Of a DNA stretch of 64,000 bases, positions 18,707-27,597 are shown piece after piece; the first letter of the stretch is position 1; each line of letters begins with the position of its first letter. The stretch comes from Bacteroidales bacterium (GTDB lineage: Bacteria > Bacteroidota > Bacteroidia > Bacteroidales > M50B96): positions 1 through 64,000 of the forward strand of contig JAIOYV010000017.1 in the NCBI GenBank assembly GCA_021740905.1, read 5' to 3'. Both the position numbers and the translations under genes were made by a program. Below the pieces are notes generated by a model, which was not told where the DNA came from, did no database searches, and worked only from the letters and a program-made list of their open reading frames with translations.

Positions 18707-18867
18707 GACGCAGATTTGCACGGAATATCGCGGATGCATAATGTAAGAAGAAATCCGCGTCATCCGCGTAAATCTGCGTCTACATTTTTTTTTTGAAGCG
18801 GATGAACGCGGAAAAAAGCGGATCAAATTAAAAGAAAAAAACCGCGGTATCCGCGTAAATCCGTGTC
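18707..18867. repeat. CGCGGAT/ATCCGCG repeat element
   Basis: Several variants of ATCCGCGTAAATC and its inverse GCGGATGAACGCGG are arranged as direct and inverted copies around two A/T tracts, giving a large imperfect hairpin-like element of about 160 bp between xdhC and the EamA gene. Similar ATCCGCG-rich elements occur between genes in many bacteria, in my recollection. An open frame across it is compositional and not coding. Confidence 0.75.
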
Positions 18868-18911
18868 GAAATTCATCAGCAAAAAGGCTATTTTTACCCA
18901 AAACATTTTTG

Positions 18912-19778
18912 ATGCTGAACCTTCTGTTTTCTATACTTAGCTCCGGGGTTATCTTTGCCTTGTTCAAATTGGCCGAAATAAAAAAAGTCGACAATGTCCG
19001 TATTATCATAATCAACTACCTCACTGCTTCTATTTTGGGCTTTTCACTAAACAGGATTGACCCAAGCCTTGCCAATACCATCCATTCCAACTGGCTTTTT
19101 CTTGCCATATTTATTGGTGTAATGTTTATCGGTATGTTTTTTCTGATTGGCTATTCGGCACAAAAGGCTGGCATTTCTGTAACAACGGTGTCCACAAAAA
19201 TGTCGGTGGTGGTCCCAATCCTTTTTTCCATATTGTATGACCCTCAAGACAAAATCAGTCTAATTAAAGCACTTGGCATTGGCCTTGCGCTGGTTGCCCT
19301 TTTCCTCTCGGTGTATAAAAAGCGAACTGAAAAGCTGGAGATGAAATTTGTCTTTCTTCCGGTTATCCTTTTTTTTGGCATGGGACTGGTTGATAGTTTT
19401 GTAAAATTCGCTCAGCAAGATTATTTGGATGACAATAACTTACCCATGTTTACAGCCTTCACATTTGCTGGTGCTTTGTTTACCGGGTTGATTGTGCTTG
19501 CTGTGCTTCGTTACCCCATCAAAAACTTTCTTTCGATCAAGGCCTGGGTGATTGGAATATTGCTGGGATCGGCAAATTTTGGTTCCATGTATTTTTTAGT
19601 CCGAGCTTTGGAGTATGGGAATTTTGCAAGTTCCGCCGTATTTGGGATAAACAATATTGGGATTGTGAGCGTATCGGTTTTCCTTGCCCTATTGTTCTTT
19701 AAAGAGCGCTTAAAACCTATAAACTGGATAGGTATATTAGTGGCAGTGATGGCTATTTGGATATTGTCAACAGCTTAA
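18912..19778 (+). CDS. EamA/DMT-family transporter
   Basis: A 288-residue integral membrane protein with about ten hydrophobic helices arranged as two EamA halves (roughly 1-135 and 145-288). The second half ends with the characteristic VFLALLFFKERLKPINWIGILVA-like region, where an acidic/basic ER pair follows a phenylalanine-rich helix. Such proteins export amino acids, metabolites or nucleotides, and this one's substrate is unknown. The start is the ATG at 18912; an in-frame TTG one codon earlier is less likely. It ends 7 bp from the convergent rel gene. No neighbour gives a functional clue. Confidence 0.85.
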   Translation: MLNLLFSILSSGVIFALFKLAEIKKVDNVRIIIINYLTASILGFSLNRIDPSLANTIHSNWLFLAIFIGVMFIGMFFLIGYSAQKAGISVTTVSTKMSVVVPILFSILYDPQDKISLIKALGIGLALVALFLSVYKKRTEKLEMKFVFLPVILFFGMGLVDSFVKFAQQDYLDDNNLPMFTAFTFAGALFTGLIVLAVLRYPIKNFLSIKAWVIGILLGSANFGSMYFLVRALEYGNFASSAVFGINNIGIVSVSVFLALLFFKERLKPINWIGILVAVMAIWILSTA

Positions 19779-19785
19779 GTTCAAA

Positions 19786-22038
19786 TCAATCGATCCTATA
19801 CACTGAGTCAATTCCTTTAATCTTCATAAGGTTAAGGATGAGGTTGTTCAGATTTTCGGTATTATGGACATAAATTGATATTGTACCTTCGAATATACCA
19901 TTGTTACTATCAAATTGTAGCGATTTCATGTTTACGTTCAACTGTTCGGAGATAACACGTGTAACCTGGTTTAACATGCCCATCTTGTCGGCTCCTTTGA
20001 GCCGTATTTTTGTTAAGAACGAAACTTTTTCGCGAACGGTCCATTTTGCATCAATCAACTTGTCGCCGTACAAGGTCATTAGATCAGTGGCATTGGAGCA
20101 ATCTTTTTTATGGATCACAACTGGTTTTCCCTTATGTGCAAATGCAATTACATCATCGCCAGGTATTGGGTTACAACAATTTGCCAGGTTATACGAAGCC
20201 TTGCTTTTATCATCAATATGAAAAGGTTCTTTGCTATTCCCTTTCGCGGTTTTTGGCCCGTCTATCAGTTTAATTTCTTTATTTTTTTGATTATTAGGTC
20301 TGAACTGGATTTGCCAGTATCGTTTTAATAATCCGCGATTGCGCCGTCGTAATACTTTTATAAGATCATCCTTCACAATCAATCCAACTCCTATCGCAAA
20401 AAAGAAATCATCATGATTGCGGGCACTGTAACTGGTCATTACCTCCTTAATACCTTTAGGGTCTATTTCAATTTTGTTTTGCTGAAGGATATTTTCATAC
20501 CCTTGTTTTCCAGATGAGATATATTCCTTTCGTTGCTTCCGTAAGGCTTCCTTAATCTTGCTTTTTGCCTTGGCTGTAATGGCAAAATCGAGCCATTCGG
20601 GTTCGGGTTTTTGGGTTTCCAGTGTAATAATCTCGACCCTGTCGCCACTATTTAAGACATGGTTGCGTGGCACCAGTTTATAATTCACCTTGGCTCCAAT
20701 GCAATTATCGCCTATCTGGCTGTGTACTTCATAAGCAAAATCGATGACAGTAGAATCTTCGGGAAGTTTTAGCAAATGGCCCTTGGGTGTAAATACCATG
20801 ATCTCATACGAGAACAGGTTCGACCTAAAATCTTCGACAAATTCTAAAGCATCCTGGTCTTTGTCCAGCTCATTTTGTACCGTAGTTAGCCAATTTTTAA
20901 TTACCGAATCGGATGATTTCTGGCCTTGTCGTCGCCAATAGGAAGCAAAACCGTGTTCAGCAATTTCGTGCATCTCGCGTGTCCTGATCTGGATTTCGAC
21001 CCATCTTCCTTCGGGTCCCATTACGGTAAGGTGCAGGGCCTGATACCCATTTCCTTTGGGATTCGAAATCCAATCGCGGATGCGTTCGGGTTTTGGCGAA
21101 TAGTTGTCAGTTATGATTGAGTATATATTCCAGCATTGATTTTTAGAGGATAGTTCTTTATCGGGTGTGAAAACGATGCGTATGCTGAACAGGTCATCTA
21201 TTTCATCGAAAGCCATGCTCGAATCCTGCATCTTCCTCCAGATGGAATAAACGGACTTGATCACAGTTTGTATTTCATATTCGAGGTGAAGGTTGTCGAG
21301 CGATTTCCTTATAGGGTCAACGAAACTAAGAAATAGCCTTTCGATCCCAACTCTGGCCACATCTAGTTTTTCTTTAATTTCATTATAAATTTCGGGGTGG
21401 CGAAACTCGAAACTGAGTTCTTCAAGCTCGGTCTTAATTTCGTACAAGCCCAATCTATGAGCCAATGGTGCAAACAGATACATCGTTTCCGAAGCAATTT
21501 TATATTGCTTGTTCGGTGGCATGGATGAAAGTGTTCGCATATTGTGGAGGCGGTCAGCAATCTTGATCAGGATCACCCTAATATCATCACCAAGGGTCAA
21601 AAGAAGTTTTTTAAAATTCTCTGCCTGCATGGAATTGTCCTGTGCAAGTACTCCTGACAATTTTGTAAGACCATCGACCAATGAGGCAATGGTTTCACCA
21701 AATTGATTTTTAATATCTTCGAGAGTATATTCTGTGTCTTCCACCACATCGTGGAGAATGGCTGCTACAATGCTTTTTGTACCAAGGCCAATTTCACTGC
21801 TTACAATAGTGGCAACAGCCAAAGGATGAATAATGTATGGTTCTCCTGATTTCCGAAGCACCCCATTATGTGCATTATAGGCCAACTCGAAAGCATCACT
21901 TATTAACTTTAGTTTGTCGCTTTCGTTATGTTCAGTACTATCAGAAAGTAATTCCTGAAATAGCTTATCAACATCTATTTTTTCATTTTCAATTATTGTT
22001 TCCACGAAATAGTTTACCCCCAAATTATCAGAAGACAC
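19786..22038 (-). CDS. Bifunctional (p)ppGpp synthetase/hydrolase (Rel/SpoT)
   Basis: A 750-residue long RSH protein controlling the stringent response. Domains in order: HD hydrolase with HPLAVATIVSSE and the metal-binding HDVVEDT (His96-Asp97); synthetase with RDWISNPKGNGYQALH and WVEIQIRT; TGS (FTPKGHLLKLPEDSTVIDFA); a conserved-cysteine region (NLANCCNPIPGDD); and a C-terminal ACT domain. Both catalytic halves look intact, so it should make and degrade (p)ppGpp. The first available start is a GTG at 22038 with a stop six codons upstream. A TAACTTTG box overlaps that GTG; if it is the promoter, translation begins further in, for example at the TTG at 22023. The protein is Rel-type; naming relA or spoT would over-interpret. 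Confidence 0.93.
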   Translation of the reverse strand: MSSDNLGVNYFVETIIENEKIDVDKLFQELLSDSTEHNESDKLKLISDAFELAYNAHNGVLRKSGEPYIIHPLAVATIVSSEIGLGTKSIVAAILHDVVEDTEYTLEDIKNQFGETIASLVDGLTKLSGVLAQDNSMQAENFKKLLLTLGDDIRVILIKIADRLHNMRTLSSMPPNKQYKIASETMYLFAPLAHRLGLYEIKTELEELSFEFRHPEIYNEIKEKLDVARVGIERLFLSFVDPIRKSLDNLHLEYEIQTVIKSVYSIWRKMQDSSMAFDEIDDLFSIRIVFTPDKELSSKNQCWNIYSIITDNYSPKPERIRDWISNPKGNGYQALHLTVMGPEGRWVEIQIRTREMHEIAEHGFASYWRRQGQKSSDSVIKNWLTTVQNELDKDQDALEFVEDFRSNLFSYEIMVFTPKGHLLKLPEDSTVIDFAYEVHSQIGDNCIGAKVNYKLVPRNHVLNSGDRVEIITLETQKPEPEWLDFAITAKAKSKIKEALRKQRKEYISSGKQGYENILQQNKIEIDPKGIKEVMTSYSARNHDDFFFAIGVGLIVKDDLIKVLRRRNRGLLKRYWQIQFRPNNQKNKEIKLIDGPKTAKGNSKEPFHIDDKSKASYNLANCCNPIPGDDVIAFAHKGKPVVIHKKDCSNATDLMTLYGDKLIDAKWTVREKVSFLTKIRLKGADKMGMLNQVTRVISEQLNVNMKSLQFDSNNGIFEGTISIYVHNTENLNNLILNLMKIKGIDSVYRID

Positions 22039-22088
22039 AAAGTTAGTTAAATTTTATTTCTCTCTAAACTACATTATGACGGTGATTA

Positions 22089-22121
22089 ATAAAAAAAGGC
22101 ACCTCATTTCTGTGAGATGCC
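22089..22121 (-). terminator. Rho-independent terminator of the arcC-arcB pair
   Basis: On the minus strand GGCATCTCA, a 6-nt loop and TGAGGTGCC form a 9-bp stem (one wobble) followed by TTTTTTTATT. It begins 25 bp after the ornithine carbamoyltransferase stop. Confidence 0.85.
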
Positions 22122-22146
22122 TTCTTTTTATTGAAAATTTAACAGA

Positions 22147-23148
22147 TTAGGCTCCAAGTGTTGCAACCATAACAGCTTTGATGGTATGCAAGCGGTTTTC
22201 GGCTTCGTCAAATACAACTGAGTGGGCCGATTCGAAAACCTCTTCCGTAACCTCCAATTCAGGGAAGCCAAATTTTTGAAAAATTTCCTCACCAACAGTT
22301 GTTTCGCGGTTGTGGAAAGCGGGCAAGCAATGTAAGAATTTCACATTGGGATTACCCGTTTTTTTAACCATTTCCATATTCACCTGATAGGGTTTCATTA
22401 TTTTAAGGCGGGCTTCCCATACTTCGTCAGGTTCGCCCATCGACACCCATACATCGGTGTACAGGAAGTCAACCCCTTTAACCCCTTCGTCCACATTATC
22501 GGTAAGCATAATACTGGCACCAGTTTCTTTGGCGATGGCCCTGCACTGGTCTACTAATTCTTTTTCAGGATGAAGGTCTCTTGGGGCTACTGCACGGAAG
22601 TTCATTCCCATTTTGGCAGCACCCACCATGAGCGAATTCCCCATATTATTTCGGGCATCACCAAGATATGCAAACGACACTTCGTTCAATGGCTTGTTCG
22701 AATGTTCTTGCATGGTGAGGAAATCGGCCAATATTTGGGTGGGGTGAAATTCAGTGGTCAGTCCGTTCCACACGGGCACTCCAGCATATTTGCCTAATTC
22801 TTCAACTATTTCCTGGCCAAAACCACGGTATTCGATGCCATCGTACATACGGCCCAATACCCGGGCTGTATCTTTCATCGACTCTTTTTTGCCCATTTGC
22901 GAACCCGATGGTCCGAGAAAAGTTACGTGTGCCCCCTGGTCTAAGGCAGCTACTTCAAATGCACAACGTGTGCGGGTGGAATCTTTTGCAAAAAGCAGGA
23001 CGATATTTTTGCCTTCCAACCTTTTTTGTTCATATCCGCCATATTTGGCCTTTTTTAGATCCGCAGAAAGATCGATTAAATATTTGATCTCCTGTGGAGT
23101 AAAATCCAATAATTTCAAAAAGTTACGGTTTCTTAAATTGAATGCCAT
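22147..23148 (-). CDS. arcB: Ornithine carbamoyltransferase (catabolic type likely)
   Basis: Interconverts ornithine plus carbamoyl phosphate and citrulline plus phosphate. The 333 residues match the long ArgF/ArcB group. Motifs are the carbamoyl-phosphate-binding DSTRTR (residues 56-61), [12 protein letters not shown], the ornithine loop VSMGE, and [11 protein letters not shown] with the catalytic Cys. It lacks the signs of N-succinyl- or N-acetylornithine carbamoyltransferases and should use ornithine itself. Its gene lies 42 bp downstream of carbamate kinase on the same strand and ends in a strong terminator, so it probably works in the citrulline-to-ATP direction. argF is the alternative name if it is biosynthetic. 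No arginine deiminase or ArcD antiporter is present here. Confidence 0.9.
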   Translation of the reverse strand: MAFNLRNRNFLKLLDFTPQEIKYLIDLSADLKKAKYGGYEQKRLEGKNIVLLFAKDSTRTRCAFEVAALDQGAHVTFLGPSGSQMGKKESMKDTARVLGRMYDGIEYRGFGQEIVEELGKYAGVPVWNGLTTEFHPTQILADFLTMQEHSNKPLNEVSFAYLGDARNNMGNSLMVGAAKMGMNFRAVAPRDLHPEKELVDQCRAIAKETGASIMLTDNVDEGVKGVDFLYTDVWVSMGEPDEVWEARLKIMKPYQVNMEMVKKTGNPNVKFLHCLPAFHNRETTVGEEIFQKFGFPELEVTEEVFESAHSVVFDEAENRLHTIKAVMVATLGA

Positions 23149-23190
23149 GATGTTTTATTTTAAGGTTTAAATTCTAATTTTATTTTTCAT

Positions 23191-24135
23191 TTACACAATC
23201 GTAATCCTTGTGCCACCATCGTCAACACCCAAAAGGGTTGTTTTTGTGATGATAGAGTCTTTTCCGGTATTTTTGGTGAATTCGATAGCTGCCCTAATTT
23301 TTGGTCCCATACTTCCTTCTCCAAACTGACCTTCGTCAAGGTATATTTTAGCTTGGGCAATACTCATTTTATCAATAGCCTTCTCTTGAGGTGTATTAAA
23401 ATTTATACACACCTTAGGCACATCTGTAAGAATAAATAATTTATCAGCATTTATTTGACGTGCTAACAATGAGGAAGCAAGGTCTTTGTCGATCACAGCA
23501 TCAATTCCCTGAAGCTTGTTTTCTTCGACATAAAAAGTAGGGATACCACCACCACCCACTGCGATTACAATCTGTCCTCCACGTGCAATCTTTTCAATGG
23601 TCGTTCTATTCGAAATGGCTCTGGGTTTTGGTGAGGCAACAACCTTTCTCCACCCCCCTCTTTTCGTATCTTCTTTATAAACAGAGCCTGTTTCTTTAGC
23701 AAGAGTTTCAGCTTGTTCTTTCGTGAAATACGGACCAACTGGTTTTGTTGGATTCTCGAAGGCAGGATCGTCTTTATTTACTAAAACCTGCGTAATGATT
23801 GTAATAATGTCGCGATCGATGTCTTGTGCTCGAAGGACATTGTGCAATTGCTGTTCGATCATGTATCCAATAAATCCCTGAGAATAGGCCACAGCAATAT
23901 CCAAAGGCAAGTCTGGTACGCCATGCATTTCAGCACCAGCTGAATTGGCCAATAAAATATTTCCTACTTGGGGGCCATTTCCATGGGTAACTACAAGGTT
24001 ATAATTCCTCTTAATCAGTTTGGTAAGATTCTCACTTGCATGTAAAACATTAAGTTCCTGCTCATCAATTGTACCTTTCTGACCTGCCTGGAGCAAAGCG
24101 TTTCCGCCAAAGGCAACTACAGCGAGTTTGTTCAT
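23191..24135 (-). CDS. arcC: Carbamate kinase
   Basis: Makes ATP and carbamate from carbamoyl phosphate and ADP, the last step of the arginine deiminase and related carbamoyl-phosphate-yielding pathways. The 314-residue protein has the amino-acid-kinase fold with VVAFGGNALLQ at the N-terminus, VVTHGNGPQVGN, GWRKVVASPKP, AVGGGGIPTF, DKDLASSLLA and LTDVPKVCINF. The C-terminal EGSMGPKIRAAIEF is characteristic of ArcC. It is the first gene of a two-gene unit with ornithine carbamoyltransferase, supporting a catabolic, energy-yielding role. The 275-bp upstream gap shared with the divergent histidine kinase gene is A/T rich and shows no clear operator. Confidence 0.95.
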   Translation of the reverse strand: MNKLAVVAFGGNALLQAGQKGTIDEQELNVLHASENLTKLIKRNYNLVVTHGNGPQVGNILLANSAGAEMHGVPDLPLDIAVAYSQGFIGYMIEQQLHNVLRAQDIDRDIITIITQVLVNKDDPAFENPTKPVGPYFTKEQAETLAKETGSVYKEDTKRGGWRKVVASPKPRAISNRTTIEKIARGGQIVIAVGGGGIPTFYVEENKLQGIDAVIDKDLASSLLARQINADKLFILTDVPKVCINFNTPQEKAIDKMSIAQAKIYLDEGQFGEGSMGPKIRAAIEFTKNTGKDSIITKTTLLGVDDGGTRITIV

Positions 24136-24394
24136 ATATCTAATTTATTCGTTCAAAATTCATCATCTATTGAAAAGTCTGCAAAACTATAAAAAAAAAC
24201 AACCTGACATAATAAAAGCAAGAGTTGAATATTGGGTTTATTAGTTTGTTCATCAGTCGTTTATAAAATATTTCACATGATTAATGTCATGTTTGGACTA
24301 ATTGTATGGAGCAGTCAACCCAGCTTCCAATGTCCATTCATGAATTTTGTTTTTAGTTTTTTGTTCATTTAATAAATTTTCCATTCTGAATGAT

Positions 24395-24402
24395 TAGTTT
24401 TG
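24395..24402 (+). promoter_or_regulatory. Possible -7 box (TAGTTTTG) before the histidine kinase
   Basis: TAGTTTTG fits the TAnnTTTG pattern and lies 8 bp before the ATG at 24411, followed by a run of seven G. If used, the transcript would be almost leaderless and the in-frame ATG at 24390 would be excluded. No TTG at the right -33 spacing is seen. Confidence 0.35.
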
Positions 24403-24410
24403 CGGGGGGG

Positions 24411-27400
24411 ATGAGAAAATTCAAAATCTATAGTTTAGTCATAGGCATTTTGCTATCTATCCAGGTCTTTGGACAAAAGGAAAAGATAATTGACAGCCTG
24501 GAGAGCATATTGCCTGGCTTGCAAGATTCGGCAAGGATCGGTGTTTTATGTGAGCTTTCGTATAAATACAGGCTTATTGATTTAGACAAATCGTATTCTT
24601 TATTGCATGAGTCAATAATTCTTGCCAAAAAAATGAATCAAGCCGATGTACTTAAATTAGCATACTCTAAAGCCGTTCAAATACATTACAAAAACGGAAA
24701 CATCGATTCGGCACTGATCTACTCCCATCGTTTTTATGATATCCTTGTCGACCTTCATGATTCGCTCGAAATGGCCCAGGCAGCCAATAACTTGGGGGTT
24801 TTGAATAAAATCACAGGCGATCATTCAAAGGCCCTCGAATTTTATAAGATATCGCTGGACATCAAAATAAAAATGAAAAACCAATTGGGCATTGCCAAAT
24901 CCTTGAACAATATGGGTTTGGTATACGAACAACTGGGCGCTTATGAAAAGGCACTCGACTACTATCTAAAGTCCCTGGATATAAAGCGGAAGATGGACGA
25001 CCAAAGTTCGACAGCGGCATCGTTGATAAATATTGGGAATATCTATGAGAAGCTAAGTATGGATAGCCTCGCTTTTGCATCGCAATACGAGGCCCTCGGA
25101 TTGTATGAGCAAAGCAATAATTTGAAAGGAAAAGCAACTGCATACAATAACCTTGGGGAATTGATGCAGAAAAGAGGAGATGTTGATCAGGCATTTACTT
25201 ATTTCGAAAAGGCCCTTGCCCTAAATGATTCGGTTAAAAACATTTCGGGTCTTGCTTATTCTTACAACAACCTGGGATCGGTGCTTGCCCGGCAAGGAAA
25301 AAAGGATGAAGCCATCAGGAAGCACAAAAAAGCAATCGAGTATATCGCACCCCTTGGCGACCCGTATGCAATGGCCCGCTTTTGCTTAGACCTTGGCAAC
25401 ACCTATCTGTTAACAGAAAATACACGCATGGCAAAAGAATACCTGGACAAAAGCTTACAAATCGCCCGAAAAGAAAAGCTAATGCCCCTGAAATATAAGA
25501 TCATATTAAGCTTATCGAAACTTAAATATCAACAAGGAAAATATTATGCTGCTTTCGACTTGCAGGAACAAGGACATGCTATCAAAGACAGTATTTTCAA
25601 TGAGGAAAGCAAACAGGCCATTGCCAACCTCCAAATTATAAATGAAGTAGATGCACAACAAAAGCACATCGAAAGCCTAACAAAAACGAATTCTATTCAA
25701 CAGGAAAAGCTAAAGCAAAGCAAATACTTTACCTGGTCGCTTGCAATAAACCTGGTGGCATTTTTTGTGTTCATTATTATTGGGATAATCAGGTTCAGGC
25801 ATTTATCGAAATTGAACAAACAACTGAACCATCATCAATCGGAATTAACAAAGCAAAACGAGTTTTTGGGCACCCTGATAAAAACCATTCCCATGCCCAT
25901 GATATATAAAGACAAGGACTTAAAAATAGTAGGCTGCAATTCCTATTTCGAGGAAATGATTGGAAAATCGGAAAAGGAACTGATTGGGAGCACCCTCGAG
26001 AAATATCAAAAGTTTAGCAATATTACTGCTCATCATCATGAAGATAAAAAGGCATTGGAAGATCCTGGCATCCGTTCTTATGAGGAGAAAATTGTTTTTG
26101 CCGATAAGAAAGAGCATGACGTGATTGTCTATAAATCGAGTTTTAAGAATGAGAATAATGAGGTAGCCGGCATATTGGGTATCATCCTTGATATTACATC
26201 GCGAAAACAATATGAAAAGGAACTACATCAAAACGAACAACGCCTTGTAATTTTAAACGAACTATACAAAGACCTTGATGGATTGTACGAAGACTTGGTC
26301 TGCAAATCGCACCAGAAAATATGTGAGTTTACTTCCGCTACTGCTAGTTTTTGTTTAACTTGGGTGTCTGATGATCGCAAAAAAATGGAGTTGTGTTCTT
26401 TTAATGCGACAAGCAACCAATTTAAGATTTCGAGTGAGACTGATTTGCAATTTGGAAATTTTCCTGATTTTGAAACGATCGTGAAGGGGAAAAAGTATTT
26501 AAATATACAAGGAAAGGATGAGGGAATTAAGCATTACTCCAAACTCTTCGATGTTCCGAAAACGGCCTTAAATGATCTCCAGTTATTACCGATAATCGAA
26601 GGTGACAATGTGGTTGGCATAGCCGGGATTGCTAATTTCGATCGAGCATTTATAAGCTCAAAGCAATCAAACCTTTCTCTTTTTGTTTCTGAAATATGGA
26701 GCTTGTTGCAACGTAAAAAAAGTCTGGTCGACCTGGAGAAAAGCAAGAATAAGCTAAAGGAAACTATCGATGCCAAAGACAAATTCTTCTCCATTATTGC
26801 CCACGACCTGAAAAACCCTTTCAATGCCATCCTTGGTTTTGCCCAGCTTTTATCCGATTATTTCCATGAATTTGATGAAAATGAAAAATTTCAATATATA
26901 CAAAACCTAAGAGAGGCAAGCGAAGCGACCTACAAGTTATTGGAGAACCTTTTACAATGGTCGTTTGCACAAACCGGAAAAGTGGACTTTAAGCCCGAAG
27001 AAATCGATTTAAGTGTTTTAGCAAACGAATGTGCCGTGCTGTCCAAACCCTCTTGTGATAAAAAGGATATCCATATCAGCATCCAGATTGAGTTTAATTC
27101 AACAGTTTTTGCCGATTCAAACATGGTTCAGACCATATTTAGAAACCTGCTGTCGAATGCTATTAAATTCTCCAATCGGGGACAGACCATAAAACTGAAA
27201 ATCACAAACAACGAAAATTTCAGGACCGTACATGTTATAGATGAGGGAGTTGGGATAAATTCAGAAAACATGAACAAGCTATTTAAGGTAGGGGAAAAAG
27301 TTAAATCCGAAGGAACAGAGTATGAAAAAGGCACCGGCCTTGGGCTTCTTTTATGCAAAGAATTTGTGGAGATGAATGGGGGCACCATCCAGTTTGAATC

Positions 27401-27452
27401 GGAACCGGGAAAAGGGAGTACGTTTAGTTTTTCATTGCCACGTTCTCAGTAG
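24411..27452 (+). CDS. TPR-PAS-GAF hybrid-type sensor histidine kinase
   Basis: A 1013-residue membrane sensor. A signal peptide (to about residue 22) leads into a periplasmic region with about seven tetratricopeptide repeats (roughly 70-390; repeated pattern NNLGxxxxxxGxxxxAxxxYxxALxI). A transmembrane helix (about 440-460), a coiled coil, a PAS domain (about 485-605) and a GAF-like domain (about 615-765) follow. The kinase core has the phospho-accepting His798 in IIAHDLKNP, then NLLSNAIKFSN, DEGVGI and GTGLGLLLCKEF. No receiver or DNA-binding domain is fused and no response regulator gene is adjacent, so its partner is unknown. The ATG at 24411 was preferred over 24390 because it begins the signal peptide. 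Confidence 0.9.
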   Translation: MRKFKIYSLVIGILLSIQVFGQKEKIIDSLESILPGLQDSARIGVLCELSYKYRLIDLDKSYSLLHESIILAKKMNQADVLKLAYSKAVQIHYKNGNIDSALIYSHRFYDILVDLHDSLEMAQAANNLGVLNKITGDHSKALEFYKISLDIKIKMKNQLGIAKSLNNMGLVYEQLGAYEKALDYYLKSLDIKRKMDDQSSTAASLINIGNIYEKLSMDSLAFASQYEALGLYEQSNNLKGKATAYNNLGELMQKRGDVDQAFTYFEKALALNDSVKNISGLAYSYNNLGSVLARQGKKDEAIRKHKKAIEYIAPLGDPYAMARFCLDLGNTYLLTENTRMAKEYLDKSLQIARKEKLMPLKYKIILSLSKLKYQQGKYYAAFDLQEQGHAIKDSIFNEESKQAIANLQIINEVDAQQKHIESLTKTNSIQQEKLKQSKYFTWSLAINLVAFFVFIIIGIIRFRHLSKLNKQLNHHQSELTKQNEFLGTLIKTIPMPMIYKDKDLKIVGCNSYFEEMIGKSEKELIGSTLEKYQKFSNITAHHHEDKKALEDPGIRSYEEKIVFADKKEHDVIVYKSSFKNENNEVAGILGIILDITSRKQYEKELHQNEQRLVILNELYKDLDGLYEDLVCKSHQKICEFTSATASFCLTWVSDDRKKMELCSFNATSNQFKISSETDLQFGNFPDFETIVKGKKYLNIQGKDEGIKHYSKLFDVPKTALNDLQLLPIIEGDNVVGIAGIANFDRAFISSKQSNLSLFVSEIWSLLQRKKSLVDLEKSKNKLKETIDAKDKFFSIIAHDLKNPFNAILGFAQLLSDYFHEFDENEKFQYIQNLREASEATYKLLENLLQWSFAQTGKVDFKPEEIDLSVLANECAVLSKPSCDKKDIHISIQIEFNSTVFADSNMVQTIFRNLLSNAIKFSNRGQTIKLKITNNENFRTVHVIDEGVGINSENMNKLFKVGEKVKSEGTEYEKGTGLGLLLCKEFVEMNGGTIQFESEPGKGSTFSFSLPRSQ

Positions 27453-27493
27453 GCAGTCAACAATAAGCAGTAATCGTCAGCCCGCAACGCGCA

Positions 27494-27540
27494 ACTCGAA
27501 ACCCGAAACCCAAAACCCAAGACCCGAAACCCAAGACCAG
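27494..27540. repeat. Degenerate AAACCC repeat
   Basis: About six imperfect copies of a 7-8-bp unit (CGAAACCC, AAAACCC, AAGACCC) follow the histidine kinase gene, with a CAGTC-like stretch just before. It lies in an in-frame upstream extension of the S41 protease frame but looks non-coding. Confidence 0.65.
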
Positions 27541-27597
27541 TATATTTTCCTACCTTTGGGGCTGATAATTTATTTAACATTCGCATTAATTTCTAAA

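Noticed and set aside
18611-19015. A 134-residue minus-strand open frame before xdhC
   Set aside because: It is a translation of the CGCGGAT repeat (arginine/serine-rich low complexity) and overlaps both xdhC and the transporter gene.
27376-27597. N-terminal extension of the S41 protease
   Set aside because: The extension reads through the 3' end of the histidine kinase gene and an AAACCC repeat; the later ATG begins a normal signal peptide.
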